Counted from the stretch's first letter, positions 18,753 through 27,791 are shown. The stretch: 64,000 bases of DNA from JASSUD01 sp031963045 (GCA_031963045.1 JASSUK010000035.1:53389-117388), one strand, 5' to 3'. Translations and numbers: made by a program. Notes: generated from the letters alone by a model not told the origin.

Positions 18753-20528
18753 ATGAGCCAAACGATTGAAATCAAAGTGCCGGATATTGGCGATTACCAG
18801 AATGTACCTGTCATTGATGTGCTAGTTGCCCTAGGCGATACTGTTTCGATGGACCAGTCTTTGGTTACACTGGAGTCTGATAAAGCCACGATTGATATCC
18901 CCAGCCCTTTTGCAGGGGTTATTCGGCAGATCAGTGTGAAGTCAGGAGACCCGGTATCAGAAGGCTCAGTCATTGCCTTCATTGAAGTGGAGCAGGCCGG
19001 TGAGGCGAAAGCGGCAGCAACACAAGCGGCTCCTGAACAGCCTGTAGCAGCTCAAAAAACAGCACAGCAAGCTTCAACCGCTCCTTCCGAAGAAGCCTCA
19101 AAAGGCAATACGGATGCACAGTCAAAACCCTCTGCCGCACCAGAACAAGCCTCTTCTCAGCCTGTAGCCAGTCAGACGATAGAAGTCAAAATACCGGATA
19201 TTGGCGATTACAAAAATGTACCTGTTATCGATGTCTTAGTTGCCTTGGGCGATACCGTGACAGCGGATCAGTCTATAGTCACGCTAGAATCTGACAAAGC
19301 CACGATTGATATCCCTAGCCCTTTTGCGGGAGTTATCCGGCAGATCAGTGTAAAGGCAGGAGACCCGGTATCAGAAGGCTCCGTGGTGGCTTTACTCGAA
19401 ATAGCACAGGCCGCTAGCGCATCGTCAGAAGGCGCACAGCCGACCACCGAGCAAGGTGCTTCAAAAGCCGCCTCTGCATCCAGTAGCCCTGCTTCTACTG
19501 TATCCTCGTCCAATACGGCAAACGAAGCGCGCCAAGCTATACCATCAGCTCAAGAAAAAGCAGTCGACCTCCATAGCGCATCCAATACAGCCGAGCGCAC
19601 TGGCACTGCTAAGCATGCAAGTCCTTCTATACGCAAATTTGCTAGAGAGCTTGGCGTAGACATAGCCCGTGTTATTGGCACAGGGCCAACAGGGCGTATA
19701 CAGCGTGAAGATGTGGTGAATTACACCAAGCAGATAATGCGCACGGCACAAGAGCCTGGCGTAGCAGGTGCTAGCGCATCGGGAGGGGAGTTGGGGCTCT
19801 TGCCTTGGCCTAAAATAGATTTTTCAAAATGGGGTAAGGTCGAAGCTAAACCATTGTCACGCATTAAGAAGCTATCAGGCGCCAATCTGCATCGCAATTG
19901 GGTCATGATTCCCCATGTGACTAATCAAGATGAAGCCGATATTACCGAGCTAGAAGCCTTCCGCATCCAGCTAAACAAAGAGCATCAAAAAACCGGCCAA
20001 AAAGCCACACTACTCGCATTCCTACTAAAAGCCTGTGTAGCCGCACTCAAAGCCTTCCCAGACTTCAATACCAGCCTAGACGGCGATACGCTGGTCTACA
20101 AGCAGTATTACAACTTGGGCTTTGCTGCAGATACGCCAAATGGGCTAGTAGTGCCTGTTATTAAAGATGCAGATCAAAAAGGCGTGCTGCAACTAGCACA
20201 AGAAACCGCTGAACTAGCTGCTCTGGCGCGTACGGGTAAACTCAAACTTGACCAAATGCAAGGAAGCTGTTTTTCCATCTCTTCATTGGGAGGGATAGGT
20301 GGAACCGGATTCACGCCTATTATCAATGCCCCTGAAGTGGCTATTCTTGGTGTAAGCCGCGGCGCTCTACGCGCTGTATGGGATGCACAGCAGAAGCAAT
20401 TTGTTCCGCGCTTAATGGTGCCTCTCTCTTTATCCTATGACCATCGGGTTATTGATGGTGCGCAAGCTGCGCGCTTTAATGCTTATTTGGTTGGATTATT
20501 GGGCGATTTCCGTCGAGTATTGCTGTAA
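18753..20528 (+). CDS. aceF: Pyruvate dehydrogenase E2, dihydrolipoamide acetyltransferase
   Basis: A 591-residue core subunit of the pyruvate dehydrogenase complex that transfers acetyl from lipoate to CoA. Two nearly identical lipoyl domains are present, each with ESDKATIDIPSPF; the lipoylated lysines are Lys44 and Lys182. Ala/Pro/Ser-rich swinging linkers follow each. The E1/E3-binding domain starts near residue 290 (SPSIRKFARELGVD). The C-terminal catalytic domain ends with DHRVIDG (His564). E. coli has three lipoyl domains, whereas two is common in betaproteobacteria. No E3 gene (lpd) follows: the gene ends in a repeat element and then ruvA, so E3 must be encoded elsewhere. Confidence 0.97.
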   Translation: MSQTIEIKVPDIGDYQNVPVIDVLVALGDTVSMDQSLVTLESDKATIDIPSPFAGVIRQISVKSGDPVSEGSVIAFIEVEQAGEAKAAATQAAPEQPVAAQKTAQQASTAPSEEASKGNTDAQSKPSAAPEQASSQPVASQTIEVKIPDIGDYKNVPVIDVLVALGDTVTADQSIVTLESDKATIDIPSPFAGVIRQISVKAGDPVSEGSVVALLEIAQAASASSEGAQPTTEQGASKAASASSSPASTVSSSNTANEARQAIPSAQEKAVDLHSASNTAERTGTAKHASPSIRKFARELGVDIARVIGTGPTGRIQREDVVNYTKQIMRTAQEPGVAGASASGGELGLLPWPKIDFSKWGKVEAKPLSRIKKLSGANLHRNWVMIPHVTNQDEADITELEAFRIQLNKEHQKTGQKATLLAFLLKACVAALKAFPDFNTSLDGDTLVYKQYYNLGFAADTPNGLVVPVIKDADQKGVLQLAQETAELAALARTGKLKLDQMQGSCFSISSLGGIGGTGFTPIINAPEVAILGVSRGALRAVWDAQQKQFVPRLMVPLSLSYDHRVIDGAQAARFNAYLVGLLGDFRRVLL

Positions 20529-20540
20529 TTAAAAGCAGGT

Positions 20541-20712
20541 GGTATGCATGTTGGGGTTCCTTCGTCGCCACCAACCTGCCGTCCTTTGCTTTTTCTTGTG
20601 GTCAGTGGAGTTCAGTAAATCCCTTTGACATAGTTATTTCGGTAGGTTGGTGGTGACGAAGGAACCCCAACATGCGCACCACAGTCTTTTTGAATACCTG
20701 CGTAAAATCAGT
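20541..20712. repeat. Interspersed repeat element between aceF and ruvA
   Basis: Half-units at 20541-20580 (+, CCTTCGTCGCC variant) and 20641-20682 (-), with the common spacer in reverse orientation. The right end ACCTGCGTAAAATCAGT (20696-20712) matches the terminal inverted repeat of the intact copy at 59957-60195 with one change. The left terminal repeat is missing, cut off next to the aceF stop. Confidence 0.85.
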
Positions 20713-20745
20713 CCATAACTTTTCACTAAACAGGCGCTAAAGCAT

Positions 20746-21321
20746 ATGATTGGCCGCATTGCAGGTACGGTGCTTGAAAAAAACCCTCCTCATATACTCA
20801 TTGACTGTAATGGGGTAGGGTATGAAATTTTGGTACCTATGAGCACCTTTTATAGGCTACCCGCACTAGGCGAAATGGCGGTATTACTCACCCACCTTAT
20901 CGTTCGGGAAGATGCCCATCTGCTCTACGGGTTTGATAATGCCGAAGAACGCGCCACATTCGTCAAAATATTAAAAGTCAACGGTATTGGCGCGCGTACA
21001 GCACTGGCTATTTTGTCTGGACTCAGCGTGAGTGAATTGGCGCAAGCAGTGGTATTACAAGAAACAGCGCGCTTAACCCGCATTCCAGGAATAGGCAAAA
21101 AAACAGCTGAGCGCCTTTTGCTCGAACTCAAAGGCAAATTGCAAGAAGAACAAGCCCATGCAATGACTGGCATTACCAGTAATCACACCAACGATATTTT
21201 TGAAGCATTACTGGCCTTGGGGTATTCAGACAAAGAAGCGCTCAAAACGACGCGCGACTTGCCTGATGGGGTATCCGTATCCGAAGGCATCAAACTAGCC
21301 CTCAAAACACTCCTCAAATGA
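20746..21321 (+). CDS. ruvA: Holliday junction branch migration protein RuvA
   Basis: A 191-residue DNA-binding subunit that clamps Holliday junctions and loads RuvB hexamers. It starts with MIGRIAGTVLEKNPPHILIDCNGVGYEI (the OB-fold domain, given here in part as the family start MIGRIAG). It carries two helix-hairpin-helix segments (VNGIGARTALAIL and IPGIGKKTAERLLLELK) and a C-terminal three-helix domain that contacts RuvB (ALLALGYSDKEA). Length is normal. The stop overlaps the ruvB start as ATGA at 21318-21321, so the two are translationally coupled. ruvC is not adjacent. Confidence 0.97.
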   Translation: MIGRIAGTVLEKNPPHILIDCNGVGYEILVPMSTFYRLPALGEMAVLLTHLIVREDAHLLYGFDNAEERATFVKILKVNGIGARTALAILSGLSVSELAQAVVLQETARLTRIPGIGKKTAERLLLELKGKLQEEQAHAMTGITSNHTNDIFEALLALGYSDKEALKTTRDLPDGVSVSEGIKLALKTLLK

Positions 21322-22343
21322 TAGAAACTGACTCACTCAATAGCACGCGCCTTATCACTCCCGCACCCATTTCGTCGCAGGAAGTCGTCTTTGAGAACGC
21401 GCTGCGCCCACGCCAATTGAGTGACTACATTGGTCAGAAAAAAGTATGCGAGCAGCTCGAGATTTTTATCGAAGCCGCGCAAAAGCGCGGTGAAGCGCTG
21501 GATCACGTGCTGTTGTTTGGCCCACCCGGCCTGGGAAAAACCACCCTTGCCCATATTATTGCGCGTGAAATGGGCGTGAATTTGCGCCAAACGTCGGGGC
21601 CCATTTTGGAGCGTGCAGGCGACTTAGCTGCGCTATTAACGAATTTAGATGCGCACGATGTACTCTTTATCGATGAAATACACCGTTTATCTCCTGTCAT
21701 TGAAGAAATCTTATATCCCGCATTAGAAGATTATCAAATCGATATCCTGATCGGTGAAGGCCCCTCCGCGCGCAGCGTTAAATTAGACCTTAAACCCTTC
21801 ACCCTCATTGGCGCCACTACACGGGCAGGAATGCTAACCAATCCTTTACGGGATCGCTTTGGCATTGTGTCTAGACTCGAGTTCTACAACGTAGAAGATC
21901 TAGCCACCATCATCCGGCGCTCTGCCAATCTCTTAAAAACCTCCATTGACGAAAAAGGCACGCTCGAAATTGCAAAACGCTCGCGCGGCACCCCCCGTAT
22001 TGCCAACCGCCTACTGCGACGAGTCAGAGACTACGCACAAGTCAAAGCGCCAGGAGAGTCTATTACTTCAGACATTGCAAACGCAGCACTGACCTTACTA
22101 GATGTAGATTCCGCCGGCTTTGATTTAATGGACCGTAAATTTCTTGAAGCCATCGTCCATAAATTTAATGGAGGCCCTGTAGGTATCGATAATATCGCTG
22201 CAGCGATTGGTGAAGAACGTGACACTATTGAAGATGTGCTCGAACCCTATTTAATACAACAAGGTTTTTTACAACGCACCGCAAGGGGGAGGGTAGCCAC
22301 TCCCCAGACTTATCTGCATCTTGGGGTGGAGATGGGTTCTTAA
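21318..22343 (+). CDS. ruvB: Holliday junction branch migration ATPase RuvB
   Basis: A 341-residue AAA+ motor that drives branch migration with RuvA. Walker A GPPGLGKT is at residues 68-75, Walker B is LFIDEIHRLSP, sensor 1 is in GATTRAG, and the C-terminal winged helix ends with RTARGRVATPQTYLHLG. Length and architecture are standard. The start overlaps the ruvA stop by 4 nt. The gene is followed within about 25 bp by a repeat element, which may mark the end of the transcription unit. Confidence 0.97.
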   Translation: MIETDSLNSTRLITPAPISSQEVVFENALRPRQLSDYIGQKKVCEQLEIFIEAAQKRGEALDHVLLFGPPGLGKTTLAHIIAREMGVNLRQTSGPILERAGDLAALLTNLDAHDVLFIDEIHRLSPVIEEILYPALEDYQIDILIGEGPSARSVKLDLKPFTLIGATTRAGMLTNPLRDRFGIVSRLEFYNVEDLATIIRRSANLLKTSIDEKGTLEIAKRSRGTPRIANRLLRRVRDYAQVKAPGESITSDIANAALTLLDVDSAGFDLMDRKFLEAIVHKFNGGPVGIDNIAAAIGEERDTIEDVLEPYLIQQGFLQRTARGRVATPQTYLHLGVEMGS

Positions 22344-22365
22344 AAAAGTAGAAAATTTAAGAGTC

Positions 22366-22579
22366 ACTGATGTTATGTAGGTATTCAAAAAGACTGTGGT
22401 ATGCATGTTGGGGTTCGTGCCTCACCACCAACCTACCGAGATACCCATGTAAAAGGGTTCTATCAAACTCTACCAACCATAAGAAATGCAAAGAATGGTA
22501 GGTTGGTGGTGAGGCACGAACCCCAACATGCATACCACCTACTTTTAATCTCGCCTTTCTACAACATACGTAACATCAT
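22366..22579. repeat. Interspersed repeat element with recognisable terminal inverted repeats
   Basis: The left end ACTGATGTTATGTAGGT (22366-22382) and the diverged right end around 22564-22579 (ACATACGTAACATCAT) resemble the 17-bp terminal repeats of the copy at 59957-60195. Inside are half-units 22398-22437 (+) and 22497-22538 (-) around the common spacer. Confidence 0.85.
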
Positions 22580-22606
22580 CGATAATTATTACCTTAGGCA
22601 CGCACT

Positions 22607-23122
22607 TTGAGTTTTTTTTCTATTCCTACGCATTCTTTTATTCCATCATTGAATACGTGGCCTTACAACCACCCTATTTCTAGCGAAACCAGTCCCTACG
22701 AGGCAGAAGAATGCACCCCTCTTCTTAGCCTGATGCACATACCGGAACCCTCACAATCTGCACATACGCAGTCATGCCATTCACGTTATGCAGCTTTAGA
22801 AAAAGCTATAGATGAACGCATAACACTTCCTATATGTATCACCCTACTTGCTAGTTGGCTCTTAGTGTCAGCTGTCGCTTGTATTAAACACTGTCTAGAG
22901 CAAGAAGCATCTCCACCTGCTGTCTATGCTTCTTTAGCTCTTGGAATAGTTAGTGTATGGACAACGTGTATAAAATTTCGCATCAGTATACAAATGCCAT
23001 CGCTAGATGATGAAATAGAACTCATTCGCGTAGAAAAGACAAGGCATTTAAGAGATATTGAAGCCTATGCCATTCACCTTGAAAACGTCGCTCCATTCAA
23101 GGTCAACGAATTTGAAATTTGA
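22607..23122 (+). CDS. Small membrane protein of unknown function
   Basis: A 171-residue protein that I do not recognise. The N-terminal 65 residues are Pro/Ser/His-rich. Two hydrophobic segments follow (about 76-96, LPICITLLASWLLVSAVACI, and about 107-124, YASLALGIVSVWTTCI). The C-terminus is a charged helix (LDDEIELIRVEKTRHLRDIE). A TTG at 22607 is the first possible start, and no good ribosome binding site precedes it; the first in-frame ATG is 42 codons in, so the start is uncertain. It resembles the gene at 24757-25578 in layout: soluble head, two membrane segments, charged helical tail. It may be an inner-membrane or secreted host-membrane protein. Confidence 0.5.
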   Translation: MSFFSIPTHSFIPSLNTWPYNHPISSETSPYEAEECTPLLSLMHIPEPSQSAHTQSCHSRYAALEKAIDERITLPICITLLASWLLVSAVACIKHCLEQEASPPAVYASLALGIVSVWTTCIKFRISIQMPSLDDEIELIRVEKTRHLRDIEAYAIHLENVAPFKVNEFEI

Positions 23123-23180
23123 AAATAGGCCGTGTTAAAAAAATGCGCAGGGTGTATCTGCCATTGCCAAAACGTATTTC

Positions 23181-23987
23181 TTAAAACGTATCCGCATAAT
23201 GCTGGGCAGCGCTAAAATCAAGTGCGCCAGAATAGATAGCTTGGCCACAAATTACGCCTTGCAAGTGAGGCATATGTGTATTGAGTGCATGGTCGGAATG
23301 GACCGCTTCAACCGCCTGCATTTCTTGAGCCTGGTTCAACGCTTTTTGTAACGTACATAAACCCTGAATATCTGCTAACCCTGCAAGCCCTCCGCTGGCA
23401 ATCACGGGTAATTTGGTAGCAAGAGCTAACTGCCCAGTCATTTCTAAATTTAAGCCCTGCAGCATGCCATCGCGGCTAATATCGGTATAAATGACCGCTG
23501 CACATCCATCATTTTCTAGCTGGCGAATTAAATCAATGGCGTCATGTTCGGTTACATGGCTCCATCCTGCAGTAGCCACTCGGCCTTCCTTGGCATCTAC
23601 CCCAAGAATAATATGTCCACTAAATGTCCGGCAGGCAGCCGCAAAAAATTCAGGATTATTGACCGCAGCCGTACCCAAAATGACATAAGACATTCCTGCA
23701 TTGAGATAAGCCTCAATGGTTTGTAAATCGCGTATTCCACCCCCAATCTGTATAGGAATACGGTTAGCTGCAGCCCGTACAATCGAGCGAATAGCGTCTT
23801 TATTTTTAGGCACTCCAGCAAAAGCACCATTTAAATCCACAATATGCAAACGCCGTGCACCACAAGAAATCCAATGCAATGCCATGGCACCAGGATCTTC
23901 CGAAAATACCGTAGCACGTTGCATATCGCCTTGTTTTAAGCGTACGCACTGACCCTCTTTTAAATCGATTGCAGGAATAAGAAGCAT
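23181..23987 (-). CDS. hisA: ProFAR isomerase HisA
   Basis: A 268-residue (beta-alpha)8-barrel enzyme of histidine biosynthesis that isomerises ProFAR to PRFAR. Typical features are MLLIPAIDLKEGQCVRL with catalytic Asp8, the phosphate-binding IQIGGGIRD, and DISRDGMLQG with the second catalytic Asp. The C-terminus is longer than usual, with an insert around residues 215-240 (TLQKALNQAQEMQAVEAVHS). It follows hisH by 52 bp on the same strand. hisF and hisB, usually neighbours in Burkholderiaceae, are absent here, so the his cluster has been broken up. Confidence 0.95.
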   Translation of the reverse strand: MLLIPAIDLKEGQCVRLKQGDMQRATVFSEDPGAMALHWISCGARRLHIVDLNGAFAGVPKNKDAIRSIVRAAANRIPIQIGGGIRDLQTIEAYLNAGMSYVILGTAAVNNPEFFAAACRTFSGHIILGVDAKEGRVATAGWSHVTEHDAIDLIRQLENDGCAAVIYTDISRDGMLQGLNLEMTGQLALATKLPVIASGGLAGLADIQGLCTLQKALNQAQEMQAVEAVHSDHALNTHMPHLQGVICGQAIYSGALDFSAAQHYADTF

Positions 23988-24039
23988 GGAAAAAACAAAA
24001 GTTAACAGTGAAAAAATAAAAAATAGCTAGTCAATGAAT

Positions 24040-24720
24040 CTAAGGCGCCCAATGCGCAAAATTACGGCACAGCTGTAACCCTGCCTGCCCACTTTTTTCT
24101 GGATGAAACTGCGTAGCAAAGAGATTGTCTCGCGCAACCGCACAAGCAAAGCGCACCCCATACTCCGTTTCCCCTGCAATACAGTTTGAGTCATCAGGGC
24201 ATACATAAAAACTATGCACAAAATAAAAAAAACTGTTCTGAGGAATGTTATTCCACAGAACATGCGTAGATGGGGCGGAATCAACGCCGGATGCGGCCAG
24301 ACCCCATGGAGTCTGGCAAACCCGATTCCACCCCATATGCGGCACCTTAAAGGGCGACCCATCTTCCTGTATGCGGCCCTCCAACTCAAATCGCATGCTA
24401 CGACCAGGTAGCAAACCAAGCCCCGTAGTATTACCTTCCTCACTATGTTCAAAAAGCAGCTGCTGGCCTACGCAAATGCCAAGTATTGGCTTAGTACGCG
24501 CCACATCCATTACCGTCTCATACAACCCTGACTTTTTGAGCGCATGCATGCAAGTTTGCATAGAACCTTGGCCAGGCAGCACCACATGCGTTGCAGCATG
24601 CAATGCCTCTTTTTGTGCTGCAAGCTCTACACGCGCCTCAGGAACCGCACGGGTGAATGCTTGCGCTACAGAATGCAAATTACCCATTCCATAATTCACA
24701 ATAGCGATAGAAATAGTCAT
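24040..24720 (-). CDS. hisH: Imidazole glycerol phosphate synthase, glutamine amidotransferase subunit HisH
   Basis: A 226-residue class I glutamine amidotransferase that supplies ammonia to HisF. The nucleophile Cys83 lies in GICVGQQLLF, and the His-Glu pair is in the C-terminal FHPEKSG. I use the ATG at 24718-24720, which gives the family-like start MTISIAIVNYGMGN; an in-frame extension of 12 residues upstream is not conserved in type. It is upstream of hisA in the same direction. HisF, its obligate partner, must lie elsewhere. Confidence 0.95.
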   Translation of the reverse strand: MTISIAIVNYGMGNLHSVAQAFTRAVPEARVELAAQKEALHAATHVVLPGQGSMQTCMHALKKSGLYETVMDVARTKPILGICVGQQLLFEHSEEGNTTGLGLLPGRSMRFELEGRIQEDGSPFKVPHMGWNRVCQTPWGLAASGVDSAPSTHVLWNNIPQNSFFYFVHSFYVCPDDSNCIAGETEYGVRFACAVARDNLFATQFHPEKSGQAGLQLCRNFAHWAP

Positions 24721-24756
24721 AACAGGGAAATAAAGTATTAACAATGAGGAGGGCAA

Positions 24757-25578
24757 CTAGGCAGTTAATCTTGAAAGACCATACCTGCTATTAGGCGAAA
24801 TGTGTGCGTACCCTTGTAATAATTCAGAGTATCTAATTAATTCAAGTTCCAAAGATTGGATATTGCCTTCGAAATATTTTTTACTGTCTTTAAATAAAAC
24901 GGTGGCAGGATCGTCTTCAGCCAGGCCTGGAAGCGCATCGTTTATACGATCAACTAGCTTTTTCATTTCGTTTCTATGCGATGCAACTTTATTGGGGATA
25001 TCGAGGTTATGAACCGCTACAGTATCTTCCCAGCTTCTTATCTTTCCTGGAAGCTCTTTAGTTAGGCGTTTGCAGTACAAGCCTTCGCGGATTCCACTCA
25101 CTATAGCCACTGCCACTACTATGCCGCAAGCCATTTGTATTGCTAGCGCCCATACTCCAGTAGAAATGCCTATCTGTAATGCTAGATAAGGATATGCACT
25201 AACCCCGCAAACCAGACTCGCTACTACGGTAGTGAATATTAAAAAATTACGTACAGTGGGCCAGCTATCCTTACGATTTTGTAGAGCTAGAAGTTGCTCG
25301 CCTACTGCTTTTAATTCCTTTCGCTCTTTGAGCGAGCTGCTGTCTTGTATGCATTTTCTGTTCTCGATCTTTGTTATAAAGTGATACCTAGAATGAAATG
25401 GAAAGCTGACCTGCTTTAGAGAAATAGGCCTAAAAGTACGTAAAATATCCTCAAGCGCTGCTACCTCTTCCTTCCCATCCTTATTAGCAGGCATCTTGCC
25501 TTTTAGAACCTCCATAGCATAAAGAGGCTGCTCAGCCTGACTACAAGAAGAATATGAACGAATCACACTAGTAACCAC
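24757..25578 (-). CDS. Membrane protein of unknown function
   Basis: A protein of about 273 residues that I do not recognise. A soluble N-terminal part of about 115 residues is followed by two hydrophobic segments (about 116-134, FLIFTTVVASLVCGVSAY, and about 142-164, GVWALAIQMACGIVVAVAIV). A long charged helical C-terminus then contains possible coiled coil (RNEMKKLVDRINDAL and NIQSLELELIRYSELLQ). The start is GTG at 25576-25578 (AAGGA 7 nt upstream) or the adjacent TTG. It ends 36 bp before hisH and might be co-transcribed with it. The architecture matches 22607-23122 on the other side of hisAH, which suggests a scattered family, perhaps inclusion- or host-membrane-associated. Confidence 0.5.
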   Translation of the reverse strand: MVTSVIRSYSSCSQAEQPLYAMEVLKGKMPANKDGKEEVAALEDILRTFRPISLKQVSFPFHSRYHFITKIENRKCIQDSSSLKERKELKAVGEQLLALQNRKDSWPTVRNFLIFTTVVASLVCGVSAYPYLALQIGISTGVWALAIQMACGIVVAVAIVSGIREGLYCKRLTKELPGKIRSWEDTVAVHNLDIPNKVASHRNEMKKLVDRINDALPGLAEDDPATVLFKDSKKYFEGNIQSLELELIRYSELLQGYAHISPNSRYGLSRLTA

Positions 25579-25672
25579 CAACCAATCCTTAAAAATTATT
25601 TTTTTAAAAGCCTATTTTAACCACACCATGAAACCTGCATACGCATGCCAAAAGTGATGATTAAAGGTAAGC

Positions 25673-25760
25673 GGTATGCATGTTGGGGTTCGTGCCTCAC
25701 CGCCAACCTACAGCGAACGGTAGGTTGGCGGTGACGAAGGAACCCCAACATGATGACCAC
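25673..25760. repeat. Interspersed repeat, close inverted pair
   Basis: Half-units 25673-25712 (+) and 25719-25760 (-) are separated by only 6 bp, forming an 88-bp near-perfect hairpin. Both sides are flanked by copies of AACCTGCATACGCAT...AAAAG(T/C)GATGATTAAAGG (25632-25666 and 25772-25806), a flank variant also seen at 2659-2690. The rest of the 25579-26025 gap shows no gene. Confidence 0.85.
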
Positions 25761-26025
25761 TGTCTTTTTGAAACCTGCATACGCATACCAAAAGCGATGA
25801 TTAAAGGTGAGTAGCGCACTCTGTTGGGCAACGTTGCTTACCGCCAACTCTGCGGCTGAAGTTACCATTTTGGCTGTAAACATGCTGGAATTTACCCCTA
25901 CCATCCACCAGCAAACAGGCATTTTCCTATAAAAGATAAAAAAATTTACATTTTTTCTTATGAATAGGCTCGGTTCTAGACAAAATATTGCTTATATTCC
26001 GCGCCGCTTCACAGTTAACAGCGCA

Positions 26026-26102
26026 GCGGCTGTAGCTCAGTTGGATAGAGTACTTGGCTACGAACCAAGGGGTCGTGGGTTCGAATCCTGCCAGCCGCAC
26101 CA
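26026..26102 (+). tRNA. tRNA-Arg (anticodon ACG)
   Basis: A 77-nt cloverleaf including encoded CCA. The acceptor arms GCGGCTG/CAGCCGC pair perfectly, and the D-arm GCTCAGTTGGATAGAGT is typical. The anticodon stem is CTTGG/CCAAG with loop CTACGAA (anticodon ACG at 26060-26062). The T-arm is GTGGGTTCGAATCCTGC. ACG is read after deamination to ICG and serves CGU, CGC and CGA. Confidence 0.97.
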
Positions 26103-26145
26103 GTATTTATAAGCCTATCAGCGGTTTTCTATTGAGGGGCTTTTG

Positions 26146-26222
26146 CTAGTGCACCCAGCATGGACGCACTCCTGGAGGTGTAAGTCCTCCCGCAAGCAGA
26201 CAACAGGTCGGGTAGCCTGCCA
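26146..26222 (+). ncRNA. Probable group II intron domain I fragment
   Basis: The stretch contains short hairpins in the order GTGC-ACCCAGCATGGAC-GCAC, then GGAGG-TGTAAG-TCCTCC, then CAGG...CCTG. This resembles the beginning of domain I of bacterial group II introns (CGCCCAGCATGGGCG, GGTGTAAGTCC, GTAGCCTGC). No intron-encoded reverse transcriptase or domain V is seen nearby, so it would be a leftover. The identification is from memory of the family. Confidence 0.45.
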
Positions 26223-26246
26223 TTTTTATCAAAATAAATATCAATT

Positions 26247-27590
26247 ATGATTAATAACATAACTACAACGATTGCTTATCGAGACTGTTCAAGAGGAACG
26301 GGCGCATTTTGGGATCACCACAGAATTCAATCTATTACTGATGCGCGAACTATTGCTGCGACTCCAAAACCGAGTGCAGATACATCGCCAATGGAGATTC
26401 AAGCAAGTTATAAGATAGATAACGTAACCCACAAAGGTCACTATTGTGAGAACCTTTTGCCAAAAGGGATGCCAAAGCAAAGCCGAAAAGGGTATGGGCT
26501 TCTTATTATTCCTGGAGGAAATTGGTCATTGCGCGGAGAACTTCCTAAACCATCTAAAGACCATATTCCTAAAAAAAAGGATGTGGAGGCTCAAAAGCGC
26601 TACGAAGCGCGTGAAACATTTGAGCATCTGTTAGTACGTGACGCAATAAGAAAAGGGCGCCCAATACTTGCCATCTGCCATGGATCAGCAAGGCTTTTAG
26701 AGGCTTTTGGCGGAGTAACGCACTGCGTAGTGCCTAATACTCATCAGTCACGCCAGATGCTTTATATTTGTAGAGATGGCTCGGTTGCGAATGTTGCGGA
26801 TCAGCATGCAATACAGTTTATTAACTCAAAGCATTCACTATTAAGTAGGATAGTTCGTTGGAAAAAAATACCAACTGACCAATCCGAAAAAGGAGGCTGG
26901 AGAAAAAACACAAAATTTGTGTCTACAAAACTACCAGACAAAGTAAATAGTATGCACTGGAGTGTTGCGGCTGAAACAGTGGCAGAGACCATGGAATTCC
27001 AGTTACGCAACTATGAAGTTCATTCAACAAAAGATGCCAAAGCTGAAAAAACACAGGCTTTTCGTCTTGCCAATTTAATGGTGACAGCCCGTTCTCAAGA
27101 TTTCCCAGACTGTTATGATTCTCTAAAAACTAAAGCAAGCACATCATCCGAAGAATACCCTGAATATTCAGCTGAAGCTTTTGAAACACGGCATGGTGCT
27201 CCAACTATCGCAGTGCAATGGCATCCTGAAGCTTATGAAACGGCAGAAAAAGGAAAATCTACTGCAAAACGAACAACAAAAGATATAACAGGCTTTCACC
27301 ATCAATTGATTTTGTTTCTTGCTCAAGCAGGCTGGGCCTACCAGATGCGCATTCAAGCTGTTAATGCCATTAAAAAAGCTGCGGCGAATAAAGCTTATAT
27401 AGCAAGTGGGAATGTGGCTTATCTTTTACAGAAAACTACTTTTCGTATGACTAAAAACGAAACTGTTGTTGATCATGAAGATTATGATTATTTAAGTGAT
27501 GCGATATTGAATTTAGCTATTAGCGAACCCGATGAATTACCTAATGTCACTTCACAAATGGCATCGCTGAGTATGAGTGAATTTGCTTAG
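26247..27590 (+). CDS. Class I glutamine amidotransferase-like protein (peptidase C26/PuuD type), extended
   Basis: A 447-residue protein. It contains a recognisable class I amidotransferase triad: GLLIIPGG at 84-91 (oxyanion strand), nucleophile Cys144 in LAICHGSARLLEAFGG, and His326-x-Glu328 in IAVQWHPEAY. The order and context fit gamma-glutamyl hydrolase-type peptidase C26 proteins (PuuD). Those are usually about 250 residues; here there are long insertions between the Cys and His blocks and about 120 extra C-terminal residues. CHG replaces the usual CRG after the nucleophile region. No signal peptide. Standing alone after the tRNA, with accessory neighbours, it may be a moonlighting or host-directed enzyme rather than polyamine metabolism. 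Substrate unknown. Confidence 0.75.
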   Translation: MINNITTTIAYRDCSRGTGAFWDHHRIQSITDARTIAATPKPSADTSPMEIQASYKIDNVTHKGHYCENLLPKGMPKQSRKGYGLLIIPGGNWSLRGELPKPSKDHIPKKKDVEAQKRYEARETFEHLLVRDAIRKGRPILAICHGSARLLEAFGGVTHCVVPNTHQSRQMLYICRDGSVANVADQHAIQFINSKHSLLSRIVRWKKIPTDQSEKGGWRKNTKFVSTKLPDKVNSMHWSVAAETVAETMEFQLRNYEVHSTKDAKAEKTQAFRLANLMVTARSQDFPDCYDSLKTKASTSSEEYPEYSAEAFETRHGAPTIAVQWHPEAYETAEKGKSTAKRTTKDITGFHHQLILFLAQAGWAYQMRIQAVNAIKKAAANKAYIASGNVAYLLQKTTFRMTKNETVVDHEDYDYLSDAILNLAISEPDELPNVTSQMASLSMSEFA

Positions 27591-27791
27591 TTTCATAGTG
27601 GATACAGAAAACGCTCTGTGCCTGTTTATTAATAATTTTATATAATACAAAATCGATAATGAAGGTGCGACGCGACCACACAGCGCGGCATCCATCGGAC
27701 ATAACGCGAATAGAAAGACAAGCAGGAAACGCCTTATGCTCACAATATACGGTCGACTTCGGAGAGATTTGTTTCGTAGTATCCGTTGAAA
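27591..27791. other. Gap, no supported gene
   Basis: A short stretch of unclear origin between the amidotransferase-like gene and the duplicated gene fragment. No recognisable protein remnant or RNA structure was seen. Confidence 0.4.

Noticed and set aside
20541..20682. CRISPR array, suggested by recurrent short repeats
   Set aside because: Units alternate in orientation, spacers are themselves repeated across the genome window, and no cas genes are present.
24027..24452. Minus-strand 141-codon frame inside hisH
   Set aside because: It is an alternative frame of hisH with an implausible Cys/Trp/Arg-rich product.
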